Assembly: GCA_022559845.1 (NCBI GenBank)
Contig: CM040128.1
Span: 272,372,698-272,436,697, forward strand
DNA length: 64,000 nucleotides
Source of the DNA: Amorphophallus konjac
Taxonomy: Eukaryota > Streptophyta > Magnoliopsida > Alismatales > Araceae
Direction: 5' to 3'
The translations under genes and the position numbers were made by a program. The notes beneath the pieces are model-generated. The model ran no database searches and was not told where the DNA came from. It saw nothing but the letters and a program-made list of their open reading frames with translations. The number at the start of each line of letters is the position of its first letter. Within the stretch, counting starts at the first letter, position 1. Of this stretch, positions 45,310 through 57,900 are shown piece after piece.

Positions 45310-47966
45310 CATCTTGAGTAGCATGAGTGAAATTATCTTCTCTCGTGAATAGACTCATGTGACCAAAACCTTCATCTCCACCTGTCCCACCTCCATCATC
45401 ATTTAACTCACCTCCATCACCATCATCTCTTTTATCAATTTTATCATCATCATTATCATCATCAGGATTAGAGACATTCATATCTGAAGGAGGACCAGTG
45501 TCATGGTGACGAGCAGCCTTCGAAGATGCATCAACAATTTGGTGTGTCATAACATTTACATCAATTCTTGCCTCTTGTGCTGCACTACATATTTCTTCAC
45601 ATGGTCAACCATCTTCTTCCAAAGTGTTGGAAGCAATCCATTCTGTGTATGGGTTCTCCCGATCATCCATTTCATTCTCATCCAACATGGTGAAATAGTC
45701 AAGTGGATCATCCTCAGGATCACCTCCACGTCCATACTCATCCTCCATTCTCTTTACCTTCAGCTTTATATTATAATGACAATACACGAGTTTCTTCAAC
45801 TTTGTATACGATAACCTATTTCTAGGCTTCATATGTATCATGGCAAATGTGCTCCAATTCCTTTCACAAGGTGAAGCTGATACAATTTGTGATAAAACCC
45901 GAACTGCAAGTTGACTAAGTGTGGGGGCATCTGTTCCATACATCTTCCACCACTCACCTAAAAATCAAGTAATATAGGTAAAAATAATTTCAATAAATCC
46001 CAAAACATCACACTTTCAAAAAAAATAAAATTCATCAAATCCATCACCACTAACCTGGCCACATACTTTCTCTACTTGCTATAGCAGTCTTAGTCCCGAA
46101 AGAGGCTAGTGCATCTCTAAACTTGACAATCTATCAAGATAAATATAAGAAGTATCTCAGCGTTAAAAAAATATGATCTTAAAGTAAATAACTTAAAATT
46201 ACGTCATTGCCAAATTGTGCTCTTCCCTTAGATGTAGGAAGTAATTTATCAAATACTTCATGCACGGCCTTGATCAATGTCTGATCATCCCCCAATTTTT
46301 GCTTATATTAATACTTGGGGTTAAGAAAATATACTGATTATATAAGATCATCAAGGCAATAATTCATCATGTCTTTTAATAAATAATACTGAATTGAAAG
46401 ATAAAAATTATTAAAATTCAAAGTTGAGTATTTACCAGCCTTGTAGATAGGTTCATCCATAGATTTCAGCCATCTCTCATCAATAATCTTATGTACCCAA
46501 GTCCAATTTCTTGGAGAAGATACTTTGATACCTTCCTTCATAATGATCATAGAATTGTATACTAAACCCATACTTGGATATCTCTCAGTATCCATAACTC
46601 TCAAAACTTGATACATTGGCTCCATAATTTTTATTACATCTTATGCATAATCCCAAAACATTGGAGTGCATATAATTTGTTTCACATTTTTTCCAACTGG
46701 GTTGGTGCTATACTGAGAATTGGACCATTCTGATCCAAGGAAAAAACTCGACAGGCCATCTTTCTCCCTTACCAAACTTTGAAGGGCAAGATAATTTGTT
46801 GCAAATCGAGTAACTCCAGGTCGAATTATATCTCGACCACAAGTTTTTCGCACTCGATCTACAACCCAATCATGATTATATATAAATCTTGTGACAAGTC
46901 TGCCCATATCCACGGCCTTCTTCACCATGCTGTGCTTTGCCACAGCTTCAAACATCAAATCAATACAATGTGCAGTGCATGGAGTCCAAAAAAGAGGGTA
47001 CTTATTAGATAACAATTTACCTACTTTTTTGTAGTTGTTAGCATTATCTGTAACAATCTGTACAACTCTTCCCTTTCCAATTTCTTTAACCTTGTCCTCC
47101 ATCAACTTCATTATGTATTCATGATTTTTTTCCTTTCCTGTGACATCAATAGAGTCTAGAAAAACAACACGACCTGCCCTGCACACCATGAAATTAATGA
47201 TGGACATTCTTGTAAGTCCTGTCCACCCATCACATAAAAGAGAGCACCCATGTGCATCCCAATGTGATTCCAATTTCTTAATTTCAACTTCCATTTCAAG
47301 AACCAATTCATCGAGATATTTCCCTAAGATTTCCTTAGGGGTGGGTGGAAGTACTCCACGATCAAGTTGCTGAGCTTCAGTTATCATATTCTTGAAATGA
47401 TGGTCCCCTGCAACATTGGCTGGAATGTGATTATAAATAAAATTTTTTGATACCACCTTTCCAAGAGACTCTTTAAATTTTCCTTTACTCAACATTGATT
47501 GTATTCTTTGTTGTTTGGCTTCATCAGATTTGTATTTTCTAGACTCTATCTGTGACTTAGCAATCCTCATACTTGAACTACGACACATAAAATCAGTTAT
47601 GCCCTGTTTGGCTTTCTTACCAGTTCCACTTGTACCAGCTCCAGACTCTGACACTTCTTCACAATCATCATCATACTCACCATCATTATCATCCCTTCCC
47701 ATTTGACACAACTCTTTCATAATCTGCTCTCTATTTGAAGTTTGTTTCATAGCTTTCTTGCCCCTCTGTTCTTTAGTTTCTTTTAATTGTTTACGGACTT
47801 CAGGTGGACAACTCGGACAGTTGGTTACGTCTTGTCCTTTTTCTCCAATCAATTGATTCTTTAATCTTGTAACACCACCTGCCTTCTTTACCCTCCCACA
47901 GAAATTACATTCCGACCCCCTTTCTATAGGCTTCCCATATTGCCAACCTATGTCTTCAGAAGACAT
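45310..47966 (-). pseudogene. hAT transposase with BED-type N terminus and dimerisation domain, broken
   Basis: Exon 1 starts at ATG 47966 and reads 441 codons. It has a BED-type finger with C20, C23 and C50, but Asn/Gln (37-38) where the family has His. A DUF659-like core follows, with CDGWTG, IVTDNANN and PCTAHCIDL. An in-frame TAA at 46641-46643 interrupts it, and the same frame continues (EPMYQVLRVMDTERYPS) to about 46438. Later exons lie near 46311-46203, 46135-46056 and 45960-45605, the last holding the hAT dimerisation motif (ERNWSTFAMIHMKPRNRL). A TGA at 45605 precedes an acidic D/G-rich tail. Domestication looks unlikely given the stops. Confidence 0.82.
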
Positions 47967-48255
47967 GTTTCTGAATCTATAGAAAAAAACATAAATAATA
48001 TATCATATTTAAAACAACAAAAAACAAACAACACAATGTCTCAATTATATTATACACTTCACGTAACAACAATATGAACAAAATAAATATTGCAACAAGT
48101 CTAAAATTATACCATCTGAAATTTAAATAGTTCTTCACGAATTCGCTATTTTTCGAAGACTGATGTTACTTTTATCAACAATTTTGACGAAATAAACCAA
48201 GATAATTGACAAAAAATTAACATTAAATTATAAACTATTAAAAATTCCAAATCAT

Positions 48256-48528
48256 CTCCGTCTCTCTCTCTCTCTTTGCCTCTATCTCCCCCCTCTCTGT
48301 CTGTCTCCCCCCTTCTCTTTGTCTCCCTTTGTCTATCTCTCTCTGTGTCTCTCTGTCTCCCCCGTCTCCGTCTCTGTCTCTGCCTCCCCCCCCCTCAATC
48401 TTTGTCTTCCTCTATATCTCTCTCTGTCTCCCCCCTCTCTGTCTCCCTCTATCTTAAACAGATAAGGGAGAGACGGAGGGGGGGAGAGAGAGAGAGAGAC
48501 AGACAGACAACGAGGGTGGGAGACAAAG

Positions 48529-48564
<36 letters not shown>

Positions 48565-49215
48565 TGTGGGAGGCAGGGAGAGAGAGGGTGGGAGACAGAG
48601 AGATTGAGAGATGGTGGGAGATAGAGAGAGTGTTGGGGGGATAGATCGGGCGGAGAGACAGACAGAGAGGGATACACAGAGAGAGACGGAGAGAGAGATA
48701 GAGGGTGGGAAGAGAGATCGGGGGCCGGGGGGAGAGACAGACAGAGAGGGATAGAGAGAGAGAAAGAGAGTGTGAGGGAGTGTGGAAGGCGGGGAGAGAG
48801 GGTGGGAGACAGAGAGATTGAGAGAGGGTGAGAGATAGAGAAAGGGTTTGAGAGTGGGAGACGGAGAGAGAGAGATGGTGGGAGACAGAGAGAGTGTCGG
48901 GGGGGATAGATGGGGGGAGAGACAGACAAAGAGGGACACACACACAGAGAGAGGGAGAGAGAGAGAGAGAGAGGTGGAGACAGAGAGAGGGCGGGAGGAG
49001 AGATCGGGGGCCGAGGGGAGAGACAGATAGAGAGGGACAGAGAGAGAGAGAGGGAGGGAGACAGAGAGAGCGCGAGAGGAGAGACGGGGGGGGAGAAAGA
49101 AAGAGAGAGGGAGGGTGGGAGACGGCCAGAGGAGACTTGGGAGAGAGACCGGGGGTAGAGAAAGAGAACGAGAGGGGATGGGATCTCTCTCCCTTCCTCT
49201 CTCTCTCACACACAC
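48256..49215. repeat. CT-rich then GA-rich low-complexity tract, imperfect palindrome
   Basis: The plus strand is CT-rich from 48256 to about 48455 and GA-rich from about 48465 to 49170, turning at TATCTTAAACAGATA near 48452. The 200-bp CT side can pair with the GA side. All long frames over this tract (minus strand, 200-257 aa, Ser/Leu/Pro) are composition artefacts. Confidence 0.9.
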
Positions 49216-49718
49216 ACACTCACACATGTGAAGAGATGGGTGGAGACAGATAGGGAAGGAGGAAGACGGGGGCGGGGGGGAGGAGAAGAAGGAAAGGCAT
49301 ACCAGAGAGAGGGGGAGACAGCCGATGCCGATCGCCCGTCCGCTCGGAGATCCGACGCCGGCGAAGTCTGTCGTACATCTATCGCCGGTGATCGACGCAA
49401 TCGGCGGGCGAGGCGAGCCACCTAGGGCGGCTCCGGCAACCTCGTGCGACTGTGCGAGAGTGTGTGCAAGAGTGTCGGGGTGAGGCGTGAGGGCTCGACA
49501 GGGTAGGGGAGGGTTTAAGGCTTTAAGCCTTTAGGGTCGACCGACCCTCGCGTCGACCGCTTCGCGTTAACGGGCTGGACCGGTCGGTTCACCCTGTTCG
49601 TGCCCTAACGAAACCTGCTTCCCGCCTGCGCACGGTCTCGCTGAGACACGCCGACCTCGCACGGCTTTGTGTCTCGTAGACGCGGCAAGACCGAGATCTC
49701 GCGAGAATGCATTCCATG

Positions 49719-49726
49719 CATCCATC
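49719..49726. repeat. hAT target-site duplication CATCCATC, right copy
   Basis: Matches 45190-45197 exactly. Confidence 0.88.
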
Positions 49727-52090
49727 TCAGCATCCTCATCTCTGCTACATATATTTTGTAAATGTGTTCCTTTTGTATTGCCCAACAGTCAGTACCATAT
49801 AACAAAGTATGTCTCACAGTCGTTCTATAAAACCTCCCTTTGAGTTTCACAGGCATACGACAATCACAGAGGACTCTTGATGCGCTTCTCCATTTTAACT
49901 AGCCTGCTTTAATCCTATGTGTAATATCGTCATAAATCTCCCCATTCTCTTGTATGATAGGCCCTAAGTACCGAAAGCTACTACTCTTCGAAATATTATC
50001 TTCATCAATTAGAACTATCTCTTCCTGTACCACTCTCCCATTACTAAAATTATAATACATAAACTCTGACTTGCTCCTACTAATTTAAAAATCTTTAGAC
50101 TCCAAGGCATGTCTCTAATGCTCTAACTTAGCATTTAAAGCATCAATACTCTCATCAATTAAGACAATATCATTTGCAGATAACATACACTAAGGGATAT
50201 CCTCATGCAATTGTTTTGTTACTTCATCCATAACTAAGGCAAAGATATACGGATTTACTGTAGAACCTTGATGCAAACTAATAGAAATTGAAACTTCACA
50301 AGTCTCTACAATAATAGTTCGAACACTAGTAATAACACCTTTATACATATCCTTAACCAAATCAAGATATCCTTGAGAGACTCCTTTCTTTCTTAATGTC
50401 AACCAAATCAGTTATCTCGGTACTCGATCGTACGCCTTCTCCAAATCAAGAAATACCATATACAAATCTTTTCTCATCTCTCTATACTTCTCCATTAGCT
50501 GTCGTAGTAAGAAAATAGTTTCTATAGTAGATCTATTCGGCGTAAAACCAAACTGATTTTCCGATACAGTAGTCATATATCGGAGGCATTTTTTGATTAT
50601 TCTTTCCCAAAGTTTCATAGTATGACTCATAAGTTTAATTCCATGATAATTATTGCAACTTTGAATATCTCATTTGTTTTTATAGAAAGGAAGTACAACA
50701 CTTTTTCTTCAAATTTCTGGCATTCTTCGTTCCTTTAAAATTTTATTGAAAAGTTTGGTTAGCCACTGAACACCAATGTCTCCTAGGTCTTTCCATACTT
50801 CAATAGGCATGTCATCTGGTCATAAGGTCTTGTCCACTTTCATTTTCCTTAAAGCATCCTCCGCTTCTGGCATCTTAATGCACATGAAATACTGATATTT
50901 ATCAAATCTTGTTGACTCTTGGGTATCTTCTAAAGAGAAATCATTGACTTAATTTTCATTAAGTAACTTCTGAAAATAACTATGTCACCTCTCTTTAATT
51001 TCGAGATCCTTAGTTAAAATCCTTTGATCTTCACCTTTAATGCAACGAACATGATCTAAATCTCTAGTTTTCTTTTCTCGTAATTTAACAAGTTTAAATA
51101 TGTCATTTTCACCTTTTCGGGTTCCTAATTTATTATATAAATCTTCAAATGCCTTTGATTTAGCTTCGCTAATTATTTTGTTAGCGCTCTTTTTAACGAT
51201 TTTATAAGCTTCTAGAGTTTGATTATTTTTATTAGTTTGTCAAACTTTAAAGCACTCATTTTTTTACTCTAATAGTATTTTAGATTTCCTCACTCTACCA
51301 CCAAGTCTCTTTTTTCAAATTCTTTTTCCCTTTAGATTCGCCTAAGAGTCGTTTTGCCACACTCGTTATACAATTTGCAACATTTTTCTACATTACATTA
51401 GTTTCTTATTCTAAATTTTAAATATTTTCCTTTAATGGATGATTTTTAAATATTTCTAAATTTTTACTTTTTAAATTCCACAATTTAATCTTAGAACAAT
51501 TATTTATAATGATCTTTCTTTTGAATTTAGGGATAATGACATCTATTACTAATAACCTATGTTGAGGTGTTAGACTCTCTCCAAGAATAATTTTTCAATC
51601 TTTACATAAAATTCTATCGACTTTCCTAATAAGAAAATGGTGAATTTGACTTATATGTGTTCCAATCTTGTATATTATTAAGTGTTCGTCCCTCTTCTTA
51701 AAGAAGGTATTAGCAATTGTTAGATCATATAAGTCATAGTAAAATCAAGAATAGTATATCCCATATCATTTCTATTATCAAAATCAAATCCTCCATGAAT
51801 CCTCTCATAACCTCTATTATCTTTATCCATATGACCATTAAGATCCTCTACAACAAAGATTCTCTCTTCACTAGGGATAGTTTGGATCAAACTATCAACA
51901 GCCTCCCAAAATTATTTTTTAATGCTCTCTTCTAATTCTACTTGAGGTGCATATGCACTAATTATATTCAAAATATCCTCAATCTATTAACTTATATAAC
52001 TCTATCTTTTAAATTTTTATCTATTATTATAACAACACCATTTCTAGAGTTACTATTACCCGTATACGCATACATACACTAGAACATCTT

Positions 52091-53900
52091 TACTATTTTC
52101 CTCGTTGAGAATAATAGTTGATAAGATATATGTATTTTATTTAATATTTTACTATATCACTAATCATATTATTAAAATCAAAATAGTATATTTAATATAA
52201 TTATAAAATATATCAGATATAAAATAAAATATAAAACATAAAACATATATTATTATACCAATTATGTAGAACACATAAAGATATTTAATAAAAATTATAA
52301 AATTGTAAAATGAGGATGAGAGATGGGACGAGGAACAAATGGAATAAGAGGCATGGGTGAAGTAGATGTCGTGTTCTAGGTTTGTATAAGGTGACAACCA
52401 TTAAAGTAAATACTTATCCTAATGTTTTGTTCTTTTGTAGTTTTTTTTTTTGAAATGTTCATCTTGTAGTCGAAAGAAATGGAAGACTTGAAGATGGGGG
52501 GACCTCTCTTAAGCGTTAAGCTTCACCCAGGCGCTTAGCGATTGTCGGTCACGGAATATTTTTAAAGTTTGTAGCACATTCGTCTTTTTGTTATTTCATG
52601 GAAGGGAGAAGAATAGAGTCTTTAAATTTCTCACTGAGTCTTTTGAAGAAAATGGGAAATTTATAAAGATGCACGTATATAGGCTGTATAAATAACTTGT
52701 GTATAGTTTATTCTGTGAATGTGTTTCGTATCAGATGATTTGGGTTCGAGTGTTAGACTTTTCTCCACTGATCGCAATCAGTGTTGATTTACATCGGCAT
52801 AACGTCCGAACACCTTTGATTGATTGTCAAAAAAATCCTAAAGTCCTTTACATAGGTTCTGATGTTGAGGGCAAACTCACTTGTACGGCTCATAATTAAC
52901 TCTCAGTCACTACCGAAAGATTGATAGAAATAGGGTTTTATCAAAGGTCTCATTAGGTTTAGGCAAAACTGTATAATTTGGGAGCATGAATGTATTTTTG
53001 CAGAAGTTGTAGGCGTTTTTGAGGTGTCGGAAGCATTTCTAGACTCCATGGATATTTTGATAATTTTTAAATTCCAGGGATAGTTTAGTAATTTTACCAA
53101 GTCACGGGCTTTTCTGTAATTTCTAGGTTGGAGAGAGACTGTGGTGTAGTCTCGGGCTTCCAAGGGCACTGAGGCAGTTTTCGGAAGGTTCTGGGGATTG
53201 TTGGGGCGTTTCTAGATCATTGGGATATTTTGATAATTTTATTAGACCTAAGGCATACTCAGGTTTGAGGTGACACATAGGTGCAAGGTTGAGCTGACAA
53301 GCCTCCTAAGTGGAAGAACAACATTGGGCTCCATGGAAGGTGCACGTGCGTTGATTCTTAACAGAGAAGGGCATATGCACAATTTCTCGAAAGTCGAGGT
53401 CTTTTCGTAATTTTTCTTGGCACACATGAGAGAAGGCAACTAGGTGCACTCGTGATTCATGTAAGTACAAGGAGTGTCGTCGAATTGTCTACTGTATATA
53501 AGAGGTCTCCGGATTGATGCGGGACATGAGGGCATAGATATAATTATTGAAAGTTTCAGGGTAGAACTGTAGTTTACAGGACTTTGGGTTCTCTTACAAT
53601 TCTAGGAGGGGCATTTTTATAATTCTCAGTTATCTGGAAGAATTACATAGCTTGGCCACCCAGAATATATAGAAAACTACAAACATTCTCTAAGGGCATA
53701 AATATAAGACCTAGAGTATTTATAAAAATATACCCTTAATAGGCCTTTACAAAAACACAAACAAACTCCGGCTCCTTAGTGCGCCTCCGTCTTTCGTTTG
53801 TTCTCTCTTTTTTCCTTTTTTTTTCTTCTTCGGACCTAGAGAATATTTATAGAACGTAAGGGGACCCACCTTGACAAAAAGAGGGGGTTCTTGGACCCCA
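52091..53900. other. Intergenic, no gene recognised
   Basis: Very A/T-rich to about 52440, then degenerate mixed-composition sequence. A short GCGTTAAGC/GCGCTTAGCG inverted motif lies near 52512-52541. No domain in any frame. Confidence 0.5.
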
Positions 53901-54713
53901 TTTTGACCGAAAAGGTGTTTGTTGACCCTACCTTGACAGAAAAGGCCAATTTTAGACTTTAGGTTGTCAAGGTGAGTCCTCCACCCTTTTTGTTTTATTT
54001 TTTTTTGAAAAGAGGGAGAAAAAGGGGCGGTGGGCCCATTTGGACCCGGCAGGGCCTCGGCGGGGTCAACAGATCTCGGTGGGGTCTGTTTGACTCCGTT
54101 GGGCCCAGTGGGGTCAAGTAGACTCCGTGTTAGACCCAGGCATGGTCAATAGACCCCGGTGGGGTTCTGTTTGACCCCACTGGGGCCAGCGGGGTCCACT
54201 AGACCCGCGTGGGACCCAGGCGGGGTCTGATTGACCCCGCTAAGTCCCAACGGGGTCAACTGGTCCCCGCGCGGGTCCCAGAGGGGCCAAAACTTGGTGC
54301 GGCCCCCTTTCTGCCCCGGTGGAGTTCTCTCGGCCGGTTCCTCCCTTTAAATTCTTCTCTGGCCCCTTTTCTATCCTGTGTTTACAGCGGGATGTGTGGA
54401 GAGAAGGACGAGGGGGGGGCCGGTTCTTCATACTATTTGTCTTCTTGCATCGTCGGCCGAGGGAAGGAAACTTGCATCTGTTCGAGCCACGTGATACACG
54501 ATTGTCGGTTTTTACACGGGTATGTGCATAAATTTGCCCCCTTTTTATTGCTTCGACGTGTTTCACGACTGGGCATGATCGGGTCAATGGACCTTGGTAT
54601 TGTGGAGATACTCCACGGCATGACGGTGCCGGCTTGAAGCTGTGCTGCGCCTGTCGATTAACATGAGGGCAGTTTCTCGAAAATATTTTGAGAAAATTTG
54701 GGGTGCAACAAAT
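53901..54713 (+). mobile_element. LTR-like region before the plant-mobile-domain ORF
   Basis: Contains a hairpin array (54028-54292), then TTTAAATT near 54346 as a possible TATA box, then C/T-rich sequence, and ends near GGGGTGCAACA (about 54713). The order array, TATA, C/T-rich matches the Y and X LTRs. I found no matching partner LTR in the window and could not fix its start. Confidence 0.4.
54028..54292 (+). repeat. Hairpin array, GACCCCG/CGGGGTC-type stems
   Basis: Repeated GGGGTC and GACCCC motifs alternate. A good unit is TGACCCCG...CGGGGTCA at 54232-54258 (8-bp stem). Others are TGACTCC...GGGGTCA (54090-54115) and GACCCC/GGGGTT (54152-54167). Units are separated by TGTTTGA-like T-rich spacers. 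Confidence 0.7.
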
Positions 54714-54994
54714 GCCTCCCACGGGTCGTCCGCCGAAGCCGTAGGGTGGAGGCGGACGGCCTGTGCTTCGTATGTAGGCTGCCCAGGTTGTGACTATCAG
54801 AGGGAGTCTTGGGCTTTGTAGGACTGTGTTTTGTAATTGTTTTGCTATCCTTGAATATTTGGTCTGACCTTTTGCCCTTTTCTATTTCCACAGTGCTTAT
54901 AGGCTTGGCTCGTAGCAACTGATATAGGGACCGGTCCAGGAGTACAAGAACTGGGGGTGCTGATGATTGTTATATTCGACGGATTGATCAACCC

Positions 54995-57900
54995 ATGCCG
55001 CCTTCTCCTTCTTATACTATCACCGATGACAACCTCGATGAGGTGGATCATGGTTGTTATTGGGTCACTGAAGGTTTGACTGAGAGTGTTGGTGATAGCG
55101 AGGGACTTGTGGATATTTCTCGCATTATAAGGCGAGACAGAATCTGCACATATGACTGGTCAAGGGGGTATCCATCCCACTATCCTTTGGACCGTCATCT
55201 TCATCTCTTCATCCAGAGTTTCGCCCCTATTGGCATGGAGAGCAATGATCCTCTTTTGCCAGAGGAGAGGCACCGTCTCGAGCGAGCTATCTTACTGGGG
55301 AGGGACAGCACGTAGGGCATATGCACCCTTTCTTGTCCGAGCTTTCCAGAGGGCTTCACTCGACAGAAGCAGTATCCCGACCGGTAGAGTTTGGGATTTT
55401 TCCAGCACCATGATAGCTTTTCTATTCGCGCGACACCGTTGGCTCCGGCAGTTTGGCACTTACACAGGCAGCATAAGGCTATGGAGCCTATTGTGGACGG
55501 TTTGTTCTTGACACCCTCGGGGGTGAAATTTGCGAACGATGACTTTGTCCACGATTGTATTGGAGAGGATCTTAGCATTGAAGACTCTCAGGTGATATAG
55601 GAAGTGGTCAGTTGTCTTCTCCCATAGTTATCACTGAGGGGCGACAGAGTGGCTCTGGGGCATTCTTTCTTTCTACAGGTCGGTGTTGGATAGAGCATGG
55701 ATTCACCACGTAGTTACGACAGCTTTCTATTCCTATCCTTGTCATACAGGTCTACTACAGGCCCTGGCATAAAGATTTGACCGCCGATGAAACACAGTTA
55801 TCACTGCTGGAGGAGAGACCTCTTTGGATCTCTGGACTTTCTAGCGGATTTTTGGCCTTCCTATTTGTGGGCGGCCCTATAAGGAGTTATCACTTGATGA
55901 CCTGCATCTCATCCATACAGATGGAGTCGGCAAGTACTGCATGTCTTATTGTTTCATATTCCTGATGAAGACATAGAGGGACTTGGCTCAAGTAGGCAAG
56001 GACAGGACCCCTCGTACTCCCTAGGTGACTTTAAATGCTTGGGTGAGCCATTTCTACAGTGGCCCATTTTACTTCCACGAGGACTTTGCCTAGTCAAGTG
56101 TAAACTGGGGACAATGTAGAGAGATCATCATGGATTTCCCTCCACATCTGTTTGCTCCTACACAGGGATAAAACTCCAGGGGATTGCCTCTCACATATTT
56201 AGCTGTCTACTTGGCCTACTAGTTGGCCAGCTTTGTGATTCCTCATGGCGAGAAAGGTCTTTTGCGAGCTAAGGTGATATATCCTGCCTGTTTGATGGCA
56301 TGTGGTCAGAGAGTTGCTATTGCCCTTGCTGCCCTCGCGAATATTTATCATTTTCTTGGGGCTTTGACAACATATTCATCTCCTGGGGATAATAATATAT
56401 TGATGCCCACTCATTATTTGAGTGCATGGACCGAACTACTATTTTCAGAGCTCTCTCGGAGGTCTCTAGTTGATAACCTTGCAACTTCGTTGATATTTAC
56501 TTTTATTGGTCAGCCTTCTCAGGACGCCGTCACACAACTTGTAGGTGCCTGCAGGGATCTGTCTTTTCAGCCTCTCAAGAGAGATGAGGGCTTAGCCCTT
56601 GACCACTTCTCCCACCTTTGCCATCCTTATGTGGAGCAAGAAGGTGGCTCATCAGTTTGCAGAGTGTCTTCACGAGCTTTGCCCTCCTCATACGGTCTTG
56701 CCGAGTGGGTTATGTGTATCCGTCCCAGTGTGCTGGTTTATCGACGTTCCAATACGGCGGTCCTTTAGCCCTATTATCCATACTGGTTCGCCCAAAATTT
56801 TGGTATGACTAGGGCATCTCTCCGAATGTAGAGTTCCCTTTGGCTCTCCGACTGTACAAGCACAGGGCTGTGCATCTCATGGCAGCAGCATGGCATGACT
56901 TCCTTTTTCGTGAGGTGGAGGGGGATTATCCTATTCTAGCATAGACGCGCAAAGGCCATATCGACATACATTATGTGCCCTGGTGGTTCATGGCCAACTA
57001 TGTCTTTAGAGAGCATCGTGATGCTATCAAGTCAGCCGAGGAGAGGCGTTTGAGGAGGGATGATCTACCTCCTTTGTTCCTTGATCTAGGCTTCGTCAGA
57101 TCACATTTTTCTGGAGCTGCTAGGGCTATCAAGGATATAGAAACTAGAAAGTGCTTGGAGGGTAGAGGGCCGGTCCATTCTCATCGACAGAAGTCAATAT
57201 GCTAGGGCTCTGAAGCCCCTGAGAGGTGTACCAGCAGTCGCTTCAGCTCCCTCTTCTTCTGGCCAAGGGGCGGCCTCTGGCTCTTCACGAGCCTATTCTG
57301 TGGGAGGATTTGAAGGCCTCCTGTGGTTTGAGGAGGAAGTATCAATTATCCCAGCCGGTGCCTGAGGGAGCACTTCGGGGTAACACATTTGCAGAGTGGA
57401 AAGCCCACGTGATCAACGCAGTAGGCTGTGCTGGCCCAGTGGAATATCTTTCCGAATTGGAGGTGGCTGTCACTCCAAATGCCCTCCTGGATACGGTGAA
57501 GAAGGTGGCTCGTCCCCTTCGGCTAAAGCCCAAGCAAATTGTTTTGAAGCCTTCCAGACCCATAGGGACGACAGGTGACTGCTTCATTGCTTAACCCTTT
57601 CTGACGTGTTTTTTTTAATTCTTTAGAATGCTTATTGTGCACCCTCTTTGTTATTTGCAGGCGTCGCCATTGACTAGGGACACATGCATGGTCTGTTGGA
57701 GGGCTCTTCGAATGTAATTTCTGGCGAGGCTAACACCTCCTCAAAGAGGCCTCGGCCTGGGAGTCGCGAGGGGGATGCCAGGTCTTCTTCCCGTCTTCGG
57801 ATTGAAGAAGAGTCTCCCACTAGAGTGGGTGTTTCCAGTAAATAATAGCAAGCTCTGTTCTAGGTTGCATCTTTAGTTTGCATATGATGTTGAAAACACT

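Larger units (their letters stand above)
45198..49718 (-). mobile_element. hAT-type DNA transposon, complete termini (4,521 bp)
   Basis: Flanked by 8-bp direct repeats CATCCATC. Termini are imperfect inverted repeats starting CATGGTTTGC (left) and CATGGAATGC (right, reversed), with a shared GATCTCGG slightly inside. The transposase gene runs on the minus strand (47966 to about 45310). The transposase 5' side (48250-49210) is GA/CT low complexity, with a GC-rich subterminal region at 49220-49718. Taking out the element and one duplication rejoins the LINE frame exactly. Confidence 0.9.
44848..52090 (-). mobile_element. LINE (L1-type non-LTR retrotransposon), degenerate, interrupted by a hAT element
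   Basis: Read on the minus strand. Endonuclease remnants lie at about 52090-51500 (a GHMDKDNRGYERIHGGFDF-like stretch and QHRLLVIDV). Reverse-transcriptase remnants lie at about 50640-50170 ([42 protein letters not shown]). The C-terminal region is split, 49860-49727 and 45197-45037 (MRENRLGWFGHVLRRP). The 3' end has an ACCGACCC-type UTR and a (TGA)n tail at about 44861-44848. The active-site FADD is replaced by SAND, and many frames are broken. The 5' end appears truncated near 52090. Confidence 0.85.

Noticed and set aside
48333..49227. Minus-strand ORFs of 202-257 aa
   Set aside because: Pure GA/CT low complexity; all frames are open for the same trivial reason.
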